NCBI GenBank assembly: GCA_964426915.1
Contig: CAYRTD010000002.1
Location: forward strand, 1-64,000
From: CAYRTD01 sp964426915
Lineage (GTDB): Bacteria > Bacteroidota > Bacteroidia > Bacteroidales > GCA-2748055
Direction: 5' to 3'
DNA length: 64,000 bases
Below are positions 61,495-64,000 of this stretch, one piece after another. Below the pieces are notes generated by a model. It saw only the letters and a program-made list of their open reading frames with translations, did no database searches and had not been told where the DNA came from. Numbering within the stretch: position 1 is the stretch's first letter; the number at the start of each line of letters is the position of its first letter. A program made the position numbers and the translations under genes.

Positions 61495-62012
61495 GATCTT
61501 TAATATTATTTGTGAATAAAAATACTAATTTGACCCTGTCTGTAAATCGACAATTCAGAACCATGTGAAACAAGCTGACAGCCCGACCCGATACTTCAGA
61601 GCTTATATTAATATACCAATCAAATACAAAAAGAATACCATAAGTTTTAAGCTTTTTGTATATTGGGGATAATTATTTGCCCCCGGGGGTTAAAAACTAT
61701 ACTACGTGGAATCAGATATTTCTGTTTCATATGGAAGGTTTATTTCAATAGATCCTTTCAGAGGATCTGCCTTAATTGTTTCCGGTGCAGAGCACAACTG
61801 TATGTCTGACCTTCCGGCCCTGTCATTTGTTTATTTTGTAGATATATTTATTGGATGGCTCTCTATTCAAAATATCTGTGGGGCTAAATGTTATTGCTTA
61901 TGAGAATGATCCGGGATCAAAATATAAAAATTTCTTACACTGGCATTCTAGAGCCTTTTTTCTTTAAGGTGCCTTGTAAAAATAAATTTCGACAAATTTT
62001 AAATAGATCGTT
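61495..62012. other. 518-base divergent gap with inverted repeats
   Basis: No convincing gene. A perfect 10-bp inverted repeat with an 18-base loop (ATACAAAAAG/CTTTTTGTAT, 61624-61661) and a CCCCCGGGGG palindrome (61680-61689) stand out against AT-rich DNA. A 65-codon frame at 61706-61903 shows no protein-like features. The promoters of the DUF6340 gene and VOC gene must lie here. Confidence 0.4.
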
Positions 62013-62555
62013 ATGAAACAAAAAACTACGAGATTTACAGTTTTTATTTTAATATTTTTATGTGGTATGGCACTGAGCTCATTTATTAATAATCATAAAG
62101 AAAATTCAATGCTGGATACAAAAAGAGTTGCCCAGGTAGGTATAATTGTTCCTGATATCGATAAAGCTGCCGAAGCTTATGCGAAACTTTTCGGGTTGGA
62201 AGTTCCAGAAATCATTCAGGCCCAAAATCCTGAAAATAATCCAACCACCTATAAAGATAAGTTAACTGAGGCAAGCTGTAGACTTGCTTTTTTCAATCTT
62301 GAAAATATTCAGCTTGAACTTATTCAACCTCTGGGAAAACCCAGTACCTGGAATGACTTTCTGGAGGAAACCGGAGGTGGTATTCATCATATCGCTTTCT
62401 GGGTTAAAGGAATGAATGGGCAGCTAAAAAAACTTAAGATGATGGGCATGAAGGAGGTACAGCATGGGGGGTGGAAAGGCGGACAATACAGTTATGTAGA
62501 GACCTCCGAAGATATGGCTGTGATAATAGAATTATTAGAAAATTTGAGTGAGTAG
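62013..62555 (+). CDS. VOC-fold (methylmalonyl-CoA epimerase-like) protein with leader
   Basis: A 180-aa protein. An N-terminal hydrophobic segment (about residues 8-28, FTVFILIFLCGMALSSFI) looks like a signal peptide or anchor, unusual for this family. The rest is one glyoxalase/VOC unit: VAQVGIIVPDIDKAAEAYAK, LAFFNLENIQLELIQPLGKP, TGGGIHHIAFWVKGMNGQL, and YVETSEDMAVIIELLE. Methylmalonyl-CoA epimerases and lactoylglutathione-lyase-like enzymes share this fold. The export signal argues against a CoA substrate. The next gene is a sugar dehydrogenase 65 bases on, so a role in extracytoplasmic sugar or ketone chemistry is possible. Confidence 0.78.
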   Translation: MKQKTTRFTVFILIFLCGMALSSFINNHKENSMLDTKRVAQVGIIVPDIDKAAEAYAKLFGLEVPEIIQAQNPENNPTTYKDKLTEASCRLAFFNLENIQLELIQPLGKPSTWNDFLEETGGGIHHIAFWVKGMNGQLKKLKMMGMKEVQHGGWKGGQYSYVETSEDMAVIIELLENLSE

Positions 62556-62620
62556 GCTCTGATAATTCTTTATAATGAAAATGACGTTTTTGAATTATTA
62601 ATCAAAAAAATAAACCGAGT

Positions 62621-63775
62621 ATGAAAAAGAGAAAAATCAGAATGGGAATGATTGGTGGAGGCCCCGGAAGCTTTATTGGTCTGGTTCATTTTAACGGAGC
62701 CGTTCTTGACGGGCAGATAGAGCTGGTTTGCGGAGCTTTCAGTTCCGATCCTGAAAAGTCAAAAATTGCCGGTGAACAGTATTTCCTTCCATCTGAAAGA
62801 ATATATAAATCCTATCAGGAGATGTTTGAGAAGGAAAAGATCATGGATCCTGATAAGAGAATGGATTTCGTTTGTATAGCTACCCCAAATCATGTTCATT
62901 TTGATCCCGCAAGGCTTGCGCTTGAAAACGGTTTCCATGTGGTTATCGATAAGCCTATGACCATTAGCGTTGAAGAAGCTGAAGATCTGGTGAAGCTTGT
63001 TGAGAAGACAGGTCTGCTATTTGCTCTCACACACGTTTATACTGGATATCCAATGGTGAAAGAGGCCAGAAAACTTATTTCAGACGGAGAATTGGGCAAT
63101 TTGCGAAAAATTGTTGTTGAGTATCCTCAAGGTTGGCTCAGCACTGCACTTGAAAAAACGGACAATGTACAGGCAAGCTGGAGAGCCGATCCAAAAAAAT
63201 CCGGTAAAGTGGGCTGCATGGGTGATGTTGGAACACATGCCTTCAACCTTGCTGAATACATCAGCGGTTTGAAGGTATCACAAATTTGCGCTGATCTTAC
63301 TACTTTTGTTGAAGACCGGAAACTTGATGACGACGGCAATGTCCTTTTACGATTTGAAAATGGAGCCAAAGGGGTTCTCCACGCCAGCCAGGTTTCTGCC
63401 GGAGAAGAAAACAACATTAATATCCGGATCTATGGAGAAAAGGGAGGAATAGAATGGCATCAGGTTGAACCCAATACTCTTATTGTTAAATGGCTGGATA
63501 AGCCAACCGAGATTCGCCGTTCGGGTAATGCTTACCTTTCTGAAATTGCCGATTATAACTGCAGGCTCCCTTTTGGACATCCCGAAGGTCTTATTGAAGC
63601 TTTCGCTAATATCTACAGAAATGTTGCAACTTCTATTCAGCATCGATTAGTAAAGGAAGAAATTCCCGGGCTCGCAAAAGACTATCCTAATGTTTATGAT
63701 GGTTTGAGAGGTATGGTATTTATTGATAAACTCATCGAATCAAATAATTCCAATCTTAAATGGACAGAAATTTAA
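62621..63775 (+). CDS. Gfo/Idh/MocA family oxidoreductase
   Basis: A 384-aa NAD(P)-dependent dehydrogenase of the glucose-fructose oxidoreductase / inositol dehydrogenase family. The Rossmann start is MGMIGGGPGSFIGLVHFNGA (about residues 7-26), followed by VCGAFSSDPEKS. The catalytic EKP motif appears as VVIDKPMTISVEEAEDL, with Asp in place of Glu. GDVGTHAFNLAEYISG holds the usual conserved His/Asp. Members act on sugars, inositols or their acids. The gene 30 bases downstream encodes a sugar isomerase/epimerase-like protein, so a sugar catabolic operon begins here. Confidence 0.9.
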   Translation: MKKRKIRMGMIGGGPGSFIGLVHFNGAVLDGQIELVCGAFSSDPEKSKIAGEQYFLPSERIYKSYQEMFEKEKIMDPDKRMDFVCIATPNHVHFDPARLALENGFHVVIDKPMTISVEEAEDLVKLVEKTGLLFALTHVYTGYPMVKEARKLISDGELGNLRKIVVEYPQGWLSTALEKTDNVQASWRADPKKSGKVGCMGDVGTHAFNLAEYISGLKVSQICADLTTFVEDRKLDDDGNVLLRFENGAKGVLHASQVSAGEENNINIRIYGEKGGIEWHQVEPNTLIVKWLDKPTEIRRSGNAYLSEIADYNCRLPFGHPEGLIEAFANIYRNVATSIQHRLVKEEIPGLAKDYPNVYDGLRGMVFIDKLIESNNSNLKWTEI

Positions 63776-63805
63776 ACTATTAACTCACTATAATATATTT
63801 ATTTT

Positions 63806-64000
63806 ATGGCAAGACCTGTAACATTATTTACCGGACAATGGGCTGATCTTCCCCTGGAAACTGTTTGTAAAAAAGCCAGGGAATTTGGATATGACGGACT
63901 TGAACTCGCCTGCTGGGGAGATCATTTTGAAGTGGATAAGGCAGATCAGAAATATTGTGATGAGAAGCGCAAGCTACTCGAAAAGTATAATCTTCAGTTA
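63806..64000 (+). CDS. Sugar phosphate isomerase/epimerase, 5' part
   Basis: The first 65 codons of a gene cut by the window edge. The translation starts MARPVTLFTGQWADLPLETV, followed by CKKAREFGYDGLELACWGDH, which is the start of a xylose-isomerase-like TIM barrel (AP endonuclease family 2). Such proteins often follow Gfo/Idh/MocA dehydrogenases in inositol or sugar-acid pathways. The spacing of 30 bases suggests one transcript. The substrate cannot be judged from the visible part. Confidence 0.8.
   Translation, partial: MARPVTLFTGQWADLPLETVCKKAREFGYDGLELACWGDHFEVDKADQKYCDEKRKLLEKYNLQL

Noticed and set aside
61706..61903. 65-codon plus-strand frame in the gap before the VOC gene
   Set aside because: Short, not protein-like, no family resemblance, and in a gap rich in inverted repeats.
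1..64000. CRISPR arrays, tRNA or rRNA genes, insertion sequences and prophage
   Set aside because: I saw no evenly spaced repeats, no cloverleaf-like stretches and no transposase or integrase; I cannot rule out a diverged tRNA without a covariance-model search.

Overview
The window looks like chromosomal DNA of a Bacteroidota bacterium, probably of the Bacteroidales/Marinilabiliales type. Evidence: AT-rich intergenic DNA, several -7 boxes of the form TAnnTTTG, almost no Shine-Dalgarno sequences, and protein families typical of the phylum (HYC_CC_PP protein, DUF6340, DUF4136 lipoprotein, a carboxypeptidase-regulatory/TonB receptor, a GldL-like FHWPGA membrane protein, Bacteroidota-type PBP2/RodA). 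I saw no rRNA, tRNA, CRISPR array, intact insertion sequence or prophage.

Layout. 1-0.8 kb is a graveyard: the 3' end of a RelE/ParE-type toxin gene, an RHS core-domain remnant and, abutting it on the other strand, a piece of a DUF89 (ARMT1-like) gene. 0.96-8.8 kb is a nearly complete menaquinone operon (menG, hotdog thioesterase, menF, menD, menB, menA, menC, menE) without menH. It runs into a decayed C-terminal domain of a secreted enzyme and a very large unrecognised protein (9.1-12.5 kb). 12.8-15.9 kb has a small membrane protein, a TonB receptor and a His-rich membrane protein (probable metal uptake). 16-21.5 kb has tandem hairpin repeats, a duplicated GldL-like membrane protein, an erythromycin-esterase homologue, a six-hairpin-like protein, protein-isoaspartate methyltransferase and a CBS-type site-2 protease (a stress/repair flavour). 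21.7-29.9 kb is a copper/silver-type efflux module (HYC_CC_PP protein, CusA, TolC, CusB, HMA protein) closed by a terminator.

30-34.3 kb holds a DUF4136 lipoprotein and a three-part protease/propeller/beta-barrel outer-membrane protein. 34.7-37.6 kb has an Fbh1-like UvrD helicase with a C-terminal helix-turn-helix, a YkgJ cysteine-cluster protein and a YceI lipoprotein. 37.9-41.6 kb is signalling: a hybrid kinase whose phospho-accepting histidine is replaced by tyrosine, Hsp20, and a HAMP-GAF protein without an output domain. 41.7-46.5 kb has a MalY-like lyase, RsmA, MgtE and an orphan FtsX/MacB-type permease. 46.6-53.8 kb is purH followed by the elongasome operon mreB-mreC-mreD-mrdA-rodA. 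53.9-61.5 kb carries a KamA-like radical SAM protein, AcpH, a cyclic 2,3-diphosphoglycerate synthetase-like GTPase, an EamA transporter, Pgi and a DUF6340 protein. The right edge (62-64 kb) has a VOC protein and the start of a sugar-oxidation operon (Gfo/Idh/MocA dehydrogenase and a truncated sugar isomerase).

Most of the window is housekeeping (respiratory quinone, cell-wall elongation, purine synthesis, rRNA methylation). The least explained items are the 1.1-kaa protein after menE, the kinase without its histidine, the tandem hairpin repeats, and the linked remnants that mark past deletions. All functional calls are from reading the sequence; no database search was run.
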